From Chara braunii (taxonomy: Eukaryota > Streptophyta > Charophyceae > Charales > Characeae), in assembly GCA_003427395.1 (NCBI GenBank), contig BFEA01000005.1:585164-617677 (forward strand): DNA of 32,514 bases, read 5' to 3'. The notes under the pieces are model-generated. The model saw only the letters and a list, made by a program, of their open reading frames with translations, made no database searches and was not told the origin of the DNA. The position numbers were made by a program, and so were the translations under genes. Positions 19,303 to 28,394 of the stretch are shown in pieces. How positions within the stretch are numbered: the first letter of the stretch is position 1; each line of letters opens with the position of its first letter.

Positions 19303-19971
19303 ATGGAAAGCATTAGTTTTCTCATCCACAGATTTGAAGATTGGAAAATCGATGGATTTAATGGAAAAATACTCAAGTCGGCTAAAGGCAGAATTAGACC
19401 TACATCAATATCAAATAATGCTGGACGTTTTCATGGAAAGGTATGGAGATTGATTAAGTTGGTCTATGGGTCGAGCAAGATTTGCATTGATGGATCGAAA
19501 ATTGTGCTTCGGGACATTAGGCCACTTATCGAACAAGGGGGCGATTGGACAGTGGATTGCCTTGTAAAAACAAAATCTAAAGCCGATATAAAGAAATTTG
19601 AGATTATCTCCTTACTTCGTGCCCCTTGGAAGCGAAAAGACTTGAAAGGAAAGAGCACAGATGAGTTGTTTGACTACTTAAAAGGATTGAAATGTGTAGA
19701 TAACAAGAAAGGGAGGCAAATTTTAAGAGGAATATTGTCGACTGAGATGAAGCGTCGGATTGGGATTAACCCCAGGATCAGACTGATTGTGAAAATACCT
19801 TTCAATGAGAATATTGATAAGAAAGCGGTGAGGCGGGAAATGTGTGATTGGATTGAAGAAAAAATACCATTGATGCCACTCAATCACCTGATGCAGAAAA
19901 AACTTCGCGTCGTATGGACGAAAGCAAAGTCCATCACAAGCCTTCTGCACAACCACAAGCACGCTGCATAA
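19303..19971 (+). pseudogene. PLE linker / RT N-terminal region
   Basis: Open frame of 222 codons, shifted relative to the nuclease, linking it to the reverse transcriptase. It is lysine-rich and helical (e.g. RPLIEQGGDWTVDCLV; REMCDWIEEKIPLM) with no catalytic motif, as expected for the RT N-terminal region of PLEs. It ends LLHNHKHAA at a TAA (19969-19971) that lies in frame with the following segment, so that stop is a point lesion. Immediately after it the same frame reads T-C-L-C (CxC motif at 19984-19992), DLP, and a HVQVRLHDIP segment. Assignment rests on position and continuity rather than on a known fold. Confidence 0.75.
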
Positions 19972-20733
19972 AGAACTGCTACGTGCTTATGTGGTGACTT
20001 TGACTTGCCCAAGATTCAAGAGCATGTACAGGTTAGATTGCATGACATCCCTGGTATTCATTCTTTTTTGTTCAATTCACGCAATATCCCGACCCCAGGG
20101 AAACTATGCAGTATGAGCGATGTAGATATGGCATGTAACTCAGCCATTCTACCATTGCGAAAGGCAGGAATTGTTGCACCTTGGGAACTCGTAAAAATCC
20201 GAAACTTGAGGTGTTGCAGGAATATATATGTTGAGAACAGTAACAATGTTGTCTTGGTTGAATATGTGAAGGGTGTGAAAGAAGCTTTCAAAGGATTAAT
20301 TTTATCACCCCTTGATAAGAACCCAGGTGGCACGTTGGTTGAGTGCCCCTGGCATTATTATCAAGGGATGAAGAAGACATTTAATTCGAATGAAAAGTAC
20401 GTGACCTGTAGCGAGTCAGAAAGTAAAATCCTGATGAGAATGAAACATGATTTTCACGACAAGAAATTGAATAGAATTGCAAATTGGAACAAGGATGGAA
20501 AAATCCAGGATGCGTTCATTATGAGAAAGCAGAGAAAGCAGAAAGACCTATCAAAGAAGAGACCAATCTGTCCATCCTACCAAAGTCCGATTAGATCCGC
20601 TACAAAGATTCTGACAAAATAGCTAAATGAAATGATTCGATCCACAAGAACGGAACATTTCAACATGATTGCGACTAAAGACCTCGCACCTACGTTAGAA
20701 ATTATAAATGAAAAAGTGAGGCAGCGAGATAAT
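19972..20733 (+). pseudogene. PLE reverse transcriptase, N-terminal half (CxC to fingers)
   Basis: The frame is open from just after the TAA at 19969, through the ATG-like position 20005, to a TAG at 20620-20622, then onward in the same frame to about 20733. It begins with the CxC motif and a short conserved-looking N-terminal stretch. The fingers motif LSPLDKNPGGTLVECPW has its DKN at 20314-20322. In this class of RT the DKN/DKG loop sits where nucleotide-contacting residues of the fingers lie. Basic helices follow. The segment NMIATKDLAPTLEII (about 20663-20707) precedes the loss of frame. The lesions are one stop and one frameshift. Confidence 0.82.
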
Positions 20734-21232
20734 GGTTCGAACCTACGACACAAAAGAAATGTTTACCATGATCCCGCACGAGGACATAAGACGAGCAGTT
20801 AACTGGATTATGGAAGAATTCAAAATGAGAGGAAAACATTGGATCAGAGTAAAAATAAGAGGAAAAGGAGCGAAGTTCTCAAAATCCGTTGGAGAAGGGG
20901 GATGGAAGTTAGTGAGATTAACAGATTTGGAAAAGATGGTGGATTTTCTATTGAACAACGTCTTCTTTAAATCTCTAGGGGAGATTTTGAAACAAGACAC
21001 AGGTATCCCCATGGGGGGACATGCTAGCCCAGCCTTGGCCTGCCTGGTCTGTATGTATTCTGAGAATACATACCTGAAATCACTCGGAAATGAACGGAAA
21101 CTAATGTGTGGAAAGAGATTTATTGATGACTTACTATTTGTCACATGGCACAAGAAACGTGACAGGACAAGGGCGAAACGAAGAATGGACAAAGTGGAAA
21201 GTTGCTACAACGAAAATTTGGTATTGGAATGA
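20732..21232 (+). pseudogene. PLE reverse transcriptase, palm (catalytic) part
   Basis: Contains the catalytic core. Motif A is VRTYDTKEMFTMIPHEDI with its aspartate at 20747-20749. A loop follows, then the TDLEKMVDFLLNNVFF helix. Motif B is GIPMGGHASPALACL (GIPMG at 21002-21016) and motif C is FIDDLLFVTW (21119-21130), carrying the paired catalytic aspartates. The pattern is typical of Penelope-like RTs and distinguishes them from LTR and LINE RTs, which have YxDD with other flanks. All three catalytic aspartates remain. The open frame ends by frameshift near 21228, and the C-terminal thumb continues in a different frame. Confidence 0.88.
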
Positions 21233-21619
21233 ACAGATGACAGTATTGGTTGAATTTTTGGAAACCAAGGTCATTGTTATACATAATCCAGATGAAATTC
21301 AATGTTTTCACAAATTCAAGAATTTTGAAACAATTTGGGAAAAAGAGGAACCAAAGATATATACCACTCGTACTTTCAAGTCCTACAGTTCAACTGAACA
21401 AAAGATAGCATCATAATGGGTACAATTTACCGTATCAATGCTAATACATTAGAACAAGCAACTCTGCCAATAAACTTGATGACGTTTCACAAGGAACTGA
21501 GGAAGTTGGAGTATCCGAGTGAATTGTTTTTGAATGGTTTGAGAAAGGTGGCAAAGAGGGCGGGAGGGAGGGTTCTACCGGAGATCTACACGCACTTCTC
21601 AGTAATATACAACAAATAA
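21228..21619 (+). pseudogene. PLE reverse transcriptase, thumb / C-terminus
   Basis: Two pieces in different frames. To 21416 the frame reads VEFLETKVIV, then a FKNFETIW segment and TRTFKSYSSTEQKIAS before a TAA. From about 21416 to 21619 a third frame reads MGTIYRINANTLEQATLP, PINLMTFHKELRKLEYP, and ends HFSVIYNK at a TAA. The FLE motif just after motif C is shared by PLE RTs, where it begins the motif D/E region. No nuclease domain follows, in keeping with the permuted order. This is the 3' end of the coding part of the element. Confidence 0.8.
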
Positions 21620-22232
21620 AACCAACATGGTATGAACTCGCTCTTGAGGAGGAACCTTCTGGCAGATTCGGATGAAGAGAGAGAGAGACAGGTGGAAATA
21701 CCGTTTTGACGGAACACTGAAAATCAGTGTGGCAGGTACATGGTACTTGGACTACGAGTTATCGAGCACGGTATGGATTAGCGGGAAATGGGTCTGGATA
21801 TGTACCGGACCTGAGGAAACCGCCTACAGTATGACATGATGAAAATACGGACGAAATTGATGACGCAGACCAAGGCCCTCGGATATCTAAGACAATCGAC
21901 ACAGACTGACGTGAGTTGCCGAGCATTAAAGCGGGAACTGGGTACGGTACTGCGGGAATTGGCTACAGTATGATGTGGTCAGGTAAAAGACAAATTAGAT
22001 GACGTAGCCCATGGGACACTAGAGTTTCTACTCGGGAACGAGGAAGGTACTAGTGGGCCCGAGCATACAAGGGTTTCAGTATATATAGAGCAGGATATGG
22101 GCGATGCCTGTAAGCAGTCTGAGCGGTGAGGAGTAGAAGGACTGTGTGACGCGTATTTGCGCGTGACCTCAATGATGTATTCTTTTCCGCGAGATTAAAA
22201 CTCCAGGATACGTCATTATTATGTGTTTTCTC
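21620..22232 (+). other. PLE 3' untranslated region with imperfect tandem repeat
   Basis: About 610 bases without coding content. Two imperfect repeat units share GAGTT.CCGAGCA words (21756 and 21913) and CTACAGTATGA words (21824 and 21963), so the period is about 140-157 bases. A TATATATA box at 22080-22087 lies about 150 bases before the end. Penelope elements often sit as tandem partial copies with promoter activity in the repeated part; whether this applies here is inference. Confidence 0.55.
22080..22087 (+). promoter_or_regulatory. TATA-like box near the 3' end of the PLE
   Basis: TATATATAGAG is the best TATA-type match that I noticed in the window, placed in non-coding sequence. It could be an internal promoter of the PLE's repeated end or a chance AT stretch. 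Confidence 0.35.
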
Positions 22233-22246
22233 TATCATACAGTTGC
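22233..22246. repeat. 14-bp direct repeat right of the Penelope-like element
   Basis: Second copy of the 17789-17802 sequence. It is separated from the LTR of element B by only 27 bases. Confidence 0.65.
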
Positions 22247-22273
22247 AGCATGCCAGTTGGTTACAGAGCAACA

Positions 22274-23362
22274 TGTAAAAGGGCCTTTACCCGATTCAGC
22301 CCCTGTTCGACGAGAGCAGCATATTGGGGTACCTCGCCCAAAGCTCAATTCGTGAAAGCAGATCAAAAGGCATGTTTTCTGGGTCAAAGGTCACATCCTA
22401 AACTAAAGCAAAAGACATTGTCAAAGGTCACAGTTGTGCCCTTGGACGAACAGTTGCAATATCTGGGTCACATTTGTTCATCCAGGGGGTGTGCGAGTCA
22501 TATCTTTTCGTGCAATGAAAAGTGTCTGTTCATGCAAAAGAGATGTCTGTCTAAAAAGAAGTCAAAGAGTTAAGTCTCAGTCCACATTCGAGTCAGGGGG
22601 ACAGTCTAGATACAGACAAGCAGTCCGAAATTGAGGCCTACAAGCCGCAGCAGCAGCAACCCTTGAAGGACATGGAGTCTGGGACACATACACCGAGGTT
22701 GGGACTGGGAAAGGACCCAAGACAGACCGAATTCAGCCCTCGTTTGGGGAGGCCAGGACTATAAGAAACGAGACTGCCTCCACACAAGGCAGATTTTCCA
22801 CTGGCATTGATGCGTGGAAGTGCTGCGGCACTTGTGCGCTAGCTGGCTGGACAGGCGCTGGCTGAAGTAGAGCTGCGCCAGGAAGAAGGGAGGTTGGGCG
22901 CTGGCTGCAGGGAAGCCATAGCTGCGCCAGTCCATGTTAGTAGTAGAGGGTTAGTCAGTAGGACATCAGTGAGCGACATTCAAAGTAGATCTTCGTAGAT
23001 GAGAGTGTGCATGCAGAGAGAGGAGAGGGAACTAAGACATAGTTTCAGAGAGAGAGAGGATAGGGAGTAGTCTGGATATGGTGGACACTTACCTGTTGCG
23101 CCACACTTGAGATCTGAAGGAGGACTCTGGCAGAGCCCGGTCCCATGCTGTTGTTTGATGAGGGAGACTCACCTCTTGTTGGCGCTGAACTCTGGAACTC
23201 ATGATACTCTTTGTATTCAATGATGTTGATAATATAAGCTGCGCTACTGGTTCTTATCCCATCTCAATCTGGTTTTGTGTGAGACCACCTTGTACGTGTG
23301 ATGACATGTATGTATGAGGTGTGATAGCCTCAAGCAAGCTGTGAACAGTCAGGTTCCTTGCA
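22274..23362 (+). repeat. 5' LTR of element B
   Basis: Starts TGTAAAAGGG and ends TTCCTTGCA, matching 30138-31228. A CTATAAG box at about 22757 could be the promoter element. The ~70-codon open frame in both LTRs has no known domain. Confidence 0.93.
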
Positions 23363-23366
23363 ATTC

Positions 23367-23378
23367 TGGTATCGGAGC
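23367..23378 (+). promoter_or_regulatory. Primer-binding site (element B)
   Basis: TGGTATCGGAGC, one base different from the initiator-Met primer site of element A, four bases after the 5' LTR. The mismatch is either decay or a variant primer tRNA. Confidence 0.75.
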
Positions 23379-24309
23379 GGATACTTGTTGTACTCACTGC
23401 GCTGGCATAAGCAAGGCCGGCGAGAAGAAGGAGAGACCGCCGGCTGGTTGATGATGCTGGCGATGGTGGAGGAAGTGGTGGACAGGGATATGGGAGAGGA
23501 GTAGGCCGAAGAGGAAGGGGCAGAAGGTTACTTACCTGGAGCTTGGAGTGCGGAGCGACGAGGAGTCTTCATCAACGATCGCTGCCAAAGAGAGAAGCAC
23601 CCTTTACCCCTTACCTGGCTGCATGTGTGTGTGTGCTTCTTCTCCTTATCCTCTCTGGGGTCGCTGCTGCTGCTGTCAAATCGGGTCATAGGGTCGATAG
23701 TCTGGATGGTTGAAGTCAAAGGGACTTGTCATGTTGGAGTTTAGAATGAACAGAGGATCAGAGTCCTTCTCTTCTCCAACCCTCTAGTCTGGAGTCTGCG
23801 CTATAGTCAAGACAGGAGTACGGCAGTTGCCACGACAGATACAAGTAAGGTACCAAGTCTAATCAAACTGGGTAAGGATAATCGTGATTGAAGTGAGACC
23901 CATATATTTGATGAAGTGATTACTCCAGTGCCTACCTGCGCAAGAGGACAACAAACAGGGTTAGCATAAAGAGGTAAAAGAAAAAAAAAAAGGCAATACA
24001 TATAAGGAAGTGAAAAAGTTCCAACCAGCCAGTGAACCGCAGAAGGCATCAAGCGGACCTTTGACCTGTAGTATTGTTCTGATCAGTTCGACATTCGGAT
24101 CTGAAGGCAAGCAGCAAGAAAAAAAAAAAAAAAGTATATCTAAGTCTGAAATTCGTTATTGCAACAGTGACACCCAGAATTCAAAAAAAAAAAAAAAAAA
24201 CCAAGCAAAGTATTTTTAGTCCATCCACATCCACTTATAGTAACTTGAGACTCAGTTGGGAGGCCTACCTGGTGGGACCTGCGGAGGGTACCCTGTGCTA
24301 AATCCCATC
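23379..24309 (+). other. Leader of element B
   Basis: About 930 bases of untranslated sequence with three A-runs (about 23980-23991, 24119-24134, 24183-24200). No coding feature is visible. The frame into gag is open from 24256 without an ATG until 24310. Confidence 0.65.
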
Positions 24310-25698
24310 ATGGTGGACGATTTCCCTATGCAGGGCTTGATTGCCCTTTCCATATTGTTGGGCCCGCTGTTCCGGGTTCTGTTTCCCCTGGGCTTCGGGA
24401 GGGTAAGCACCTCCCGTATGATGATGCGCTCAGGAGCAGTGAAGCCAGGGCCCACACCTATTAAGCAGGCTGAGAAGAAGGAAAGAGAAGAAAGAAAGAA
24501 AAAGAAAGAAGAGGAATTAAAGAAGAAGGCCCAGCTAGAAGAAGAAGAGTTAAAAAAGAAGTTAAAAGAGAAGTTGGACCAGGAAATAAAGGAAGAATTG
24601 CAGACTATTGAAGAAGAAAAAGAGTCTGAGGAAGGAGGAGAAAGACTTGTCAGGCGGCATGCAGGAGGAGGTGAAACCAGCCAAACAGCGGGAGAACTTG
24701 ACGTCAAACCGCTGGACTGGTACAATCAGTATGCCTATTCCAGTGACAAACCAGAAGAAACGGAAGAAGAGAGAGACATATTTGTTGCAAGATTGGCGAC
24801 TGTGACAGACCAAAGGGAAAGAGAACTCATGCTTGAAGAGAAACGCGTCGAGCTGCATAGCAAGATGTTAGCAGCAAAGCTGAAGGAACTCGATGATCGA
24901 AAGAGATTACAAGCAGAGGGGGCAAGACTGCACAGCGAGCTGCAGGCACATAAAGATAAACAGGCAGCCACCAAAGAAAAACTTGCCCTCCTGACTGAAA
25001 CGATTCTCCATACCAAGCAAGAAGTCGCTGCAATCAGCCGGATTCTACAAAAGGTTGAAAGTAATTAACATGAATTTGAAAATGTCTGGAACACCTTCGT
25101 GCAGAAGTCCGCCCAAGACGTAGATCTACATATTCAATCTTATATTAAGAAATTAGATAATCACATCACCCAGACCTTCACTCTTGTCGTGATTGAAAGG
25201 ATAGTGCAGGGCAGCGGCGGAGGAGGAGGCGGTGATGGAGACGGGGATGGAGGCGATGGAGATAAAAAAGGAAAGGGAATGCGGCGAGAAGAAGGAGCGG
25301 GGCCTAGTAATAAAATTAAAGTTAAAATTCCATGGACCTACACAGGCAAAAAAGAGGAAAGTGTCTTGCACTGGATGGCGGCAGTAGAGTCCTATGTCTA
25401 TGGACAGCGGATTCCGTATTGGGATAGAGTTCTGATGGCCACTTCGTGTATGGCCGACGACGCGATGAGCTTCGCCATCTCATTACAAAAGGAAGCGGGT
25501 TGTAGTTCGATGGTAGAATTCTCTCAACAAACCCGTATTGAAGACTTTCTCAAAGCCGTCAGAGAAAGGTTCGAAGACAAAAACTTAGCCCGAAGAACAG
25601 AATTACTAATACTGAACCTTCCCTACAGAAAATGGAAAAGTACTTCGGCACTAAGGCAACCATGGATGAATTACTACAATGCAGTGAACATGGCCTGA
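24310..25698 (+). pseudogene. gag: gag of element B, N-terminal and capsid part
   Basis: The first in-frame ATG is at 24310. Further ATGs near 24418 follow a hydrophobic run (LIALSILLGPLF) and could be the real start. A strongly charged Lys/Glu coiled coil (about residues 70-125 counted from 24256) is followed by a second helical segment (about 180-265), ending at TAA 25066-25068. The same frame continues directly: DVDLHIQSYIKKLDNH, a Gly/Asp-rich linker encoded near 25210-25262, and a capsid-like region from KVKIPWTYTGKKEE through ALL-helical sequence and FLKAVRERFEDKN. This matches the retrotransposon Gag capsid pattern. A frameshift near 25632-25640 ends the good reading; the remainder to 25698 is out of frame. 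The product would assemble the particle and bind element RNA. Confidence 0.85.
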
Positions 25699-26430
25699 CC
25701 CCGGCTCAAATCTTAAATAGCTTCGCACGCGCCCTACTTGACCCCGTCCGAACTCAATTGTATCCCCGTACCAAAGAGGAGGGGATGACATATGAGAAAT
25801 TCAGTAAGATTGCGTTAGACCATGCAGGGTTCTTGGCTGAGGCCAACTATTGCCATTATTGGAAAGATCTGCAAGCGGGAAAGAGATGGCAGAACCGCAC
25901 AATCTTAGGATCAATACCTGGGAAAGACAACCTCCTTCTGACATTTGAAGAAGGGGGTGTCGAATCACTTTCTTGGGACCAAATAGACTATGGTCTCGAG
26001 GAAGGACCCAACGGGTTGGTAACTCAGGAGGGGAGTTATGAAGCCATTGCAGCCCGCGAGGAAGGGCGACAAGAAAGAGGACGTGGCCGAGGAAGAGGAG
26101 GCCACGGACGTGGTGGAAGAGGACCCGGTACCCAGAGGGGTGGTGGCGAAGGTAGCTACTACGTGGGAGGAAGGGGCAATGGTCCCTCGCAAGGTGGCCG
26201 TGGTTACAATTCTGCCCAGGGAAGAGGACGAGGCACTTGGTACAATAAGTGGGATAACCATACCCACCTCATCCAGGTCTACCCGAAGGGGAACCTTGAA
26301 AGAAATTGGGAATCACAGAAAAGGTGTGGCAAGAAAGGAAAGCTGCCAACCAGTGCCTGAAGTGTGGGGACCCCGACCACAGTGTCCCTTATTGCCCTGA
26401 CTATAGGATAGCAAAAGGGAACAGCCAGTA
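25632..26430 (+). pseudogene. gag: gag of element B, C-terminal part (RGG tail and zinc knuckle)
   Basis: Continues Gag in a new frame: MEKYFGTKATMDELL and SFARALLDPVRTQLYP complete the capsid region. An Arg/Gly-rich stretch (ERGRGRGRGGHGRGGRG, about residues 150-166 from 25632) follows, resembling an RNA-binding RGG box. After another frameshift near 26300-26340, a clean CCHC zinc knuckle (CLKCGDPDHSVPYC, spacing CX2CX4HX4C) lies at 26354-26395. It is the nucleocapsid signature for packaging RNA. The reading stops a few codons later at TAG near 26428. The knuckle is better kept than in element A. Confidence 0.85.
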
Positions 26431-26550
26431 GAGGTCTCAGTTGCCTCTACGGGGACTTCGGGTGTTGAAAAACAAGAATCCTCCCATTCGAAGGTCCCAC
26501 TGGCAGAAACTGAAGAGGAAGACAGTCCCCATCTAGTACACTGTCCAGAG

Positions 26551-27086
26551 GTGGCAAGCGTATGCATCTCTCTAGATGGATCCCTCGCTGGCGTGGGTGA
26601 TGAGTTGGCAGCTCGTCGCCAAGCCTGGACTAAAATGAAAAGACAAAGAGGACAGTTAATAATTGCAGATCTTGAAATTAATAATGTAAGGGTAGGAGGA
26701 ATAATACATACCGGTTCCACACGCAGCTATGTAAGTAAGAAAGGTTTGCAAAAGCTGCGACTCGGGCTGAAGGTTAAGCAATTAGATGAGCCCGTAACAA
26801 GTAAGTTAGCTAATAGTACAGTAACAGTGATGGATAAGTATGTTGAAGGGGTCAAGGTATACTTCCGGCTCGAAGCAGAGGGGAAGGTGGGACGTGTTCT
26901 CCACTCTCTGACTCTCTTGGTGGAAGATAATCTCCCTTTTGACATCCTCCTAGGCATGGATTGGGGTGAAGCTGCAAATGCGGATATAAAGATGCGGGAT
27001 CATGAGTGTTGGCTCCCTAGTCCACAAGGTGGGAAGAAGAAAATCCGCCTCTTTCATGAATCAGGTAAAAAAAGCAGCTTATCTCA
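26551..27086 (+). pseudogene. pol: pol of element B: protease part
   Basis: Retropepsin-like aspartic protease. The segment GQLIIADLEINNVRVGGII leads into the active site, which reads H-T-G-S (26707-26718) where the family has D-T-G-S/A. The catalytic aspartate is therefore replaced and the enzyme should be dead. Downstream, LPFDILLGMDWG matches the conserved ILG motif. The open frame runs to 27174, but the homologous reading switches to another frame near 27080, where RT begins. It lies about 120 bases after the end of gag. Confidence 0.85.
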
Positions 27087-28394
27087 TTGTTGTATGAGTG
27101 CCCCTGCGTTCGCCCGCCATGTGAAAAGTATAATCTGTATGATCAAGTTTTCGTTGCATATGTGCGCCCAATGAAAGAGGGTGAAGCTAAAGAAGAGGCA
27201 AAATCCCCTGAGATTGAAAATATTTTNAAAGAGTTNGCANACGTGGCAGAGGCNCCAAGCGGTGTNGTAGAACGACCAATCAAACATCGCATTGAAATCC
27301 TNCCNGGAAGTTCAATTCCTAAGGGGCCTATCTATAGGATGTCACCAAAAGAATTAGATGAANTGCGAACCCAGCTTGATGAGTTGCTNGCAAATGGGTG
27401 GATAAGACCTAGCTCCTCGCCCTATGGTGCGCCTGTATTATTCGTTCCAAAGAAAGATGGCGGCGTACGCATGTGTATAGACTATAGAAGGCTAAATGAC
27501 ATAACCATTAAAAATGCTGAGCCATTACCCAGAATCGATGATTTGTTGGATCGAGTGCAAGGTAGCAAGTACTTCACTAAGATTGACCTGAAGTCTGGCT
27601 ACCATCAGATTGAGGTAGAGCCAGAAGACCAACATAAGACTGCCTTTCGAACCAGGTACGGGCACTATGAGTTCGTGGTATTGCCGTTTGGTCTTACGAA
27701 TGCACCTGCAACTTTCCAAAGAACGATGAATGAGCTTTTTCGTGAATGGCTTGATAAATTTGTTGTTATATATCTCGATGATATTCTAATTTTTAGTAAA
27801 GATTTAAAAGAACATTGCGAGCACCTTCGACTTGTGCTAAATAAGTTGCGTGAAGCAGAATTGAAGTTAAACCCAAAGAAGTGTGATTGGGCTAAGCGTC
27901 AGGTTTTGTATTTGGGGCATGTGCTTGATGGTGATGGTATCAAACCGGAAGATTCAAAAATTGCAGCTATTAGAGATTGGCCAAACCCCCGCACTTTGAC
28001 TGAGTTGCGGTCGTTCCTTGGGCTAGCCAACTATTATCGGAAGTTTGTCAAACACCCCTTCATGATAATTGTTGCACCCCTTCGCAGATTGCTTAAGAAA
28101 GAAACTATCTGGAAGTGGGATTCAAACTGCACGGCTTCGTTCAAACGCCTCAAGAAATGTCTAATTAACTACCCGGTTTTGAAGGTTGCTGATCCTTCCT
28201 TGCCCTTTGTTGTCACAACCGACGCCAGTCAGTACGGGATAGGTGTTGTACTCCAGCAAGATGATGGAAATGGATACAAACCTGTAGAGTTTATGTCCCG
28301 CCGCGTGCCTAATGAGAAGGTCGCCGCTTCTACATACGAACGGGAGTTGTATGCTCTCAGAAAAGCCCAGGACATTGGCGACACTATCTCCTAG
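27087..28394 (+). pseudogene. pol: pol of element B: reverse transcriptase and RNase H part
   Basis: The longest intact stretch of element B, 435 codons. Motifs in order: [66 protein letters not shown] and [13 protein letters not shown] (YLDD at 27771-27782). The connection is [15 protein letters not shown], followed by the RNase H start [17 protein letters not shown] and [14 protein letters not shown]. The RT active site is complete. A frameshift near 28375 removes the end of RNase H, which continues from 28400 in another frame. Nine ambiguous bases between 27227 and 27389 fall mainly at third codon positions. The ATG at 27087 is incidental; RT was part of a Pol polyprotein. Confidence 0.9.
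27227..27389 (+). other. Cluster of nine ambiguous bases
   Basis: Single Ns at 27227, 27236, 27240, 27254, 27266, 27302, 27305, 27363 and 27389. In the RT frame seven are third-codon positions, five of them in codons where any base gives the same amino acid. They look like polymorphisms between collapsed copies rather than random base-call failures. Confidence 0.85.

Larger units (their letters stand above)
17803..22232 (+). mobile_element. Penelope-like retroelement with N-terminal GIY-YIG (Naiad/Chlamys-like)
   Basis: A non-LTR-type retroelement of about 4.4 kb flanked by a 14-bp direct repeat. Protein order is: charged coiled-coil region with SAP-like segment, GIY-YIG nuclease, RT N-terminal region with a CxC motif, and a reverse transcriptase of the Penelope/telomerase-related class (DKN, YDTKEMFTMIPH, GIPMGGHASP, FIDDLL). 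Canonical Penelope elements carry the nuclease after the RT; here it comes first and nothing follows the RT. This permuted order is the published hallmark of Naiad/Chlamys elements. At least six stops or frameshifts break the coding region, so the copy is not autonomous. Boundaries rest on the flanking repeat. Confidence 0.88.

Noticed and set aside
21620-22232. Hammerhead ribozyme expected in some Penelope-like elements
   Set aside because: I looked for the CTGATGA...GAAA core on both strands around the element ends and found no convincing match.
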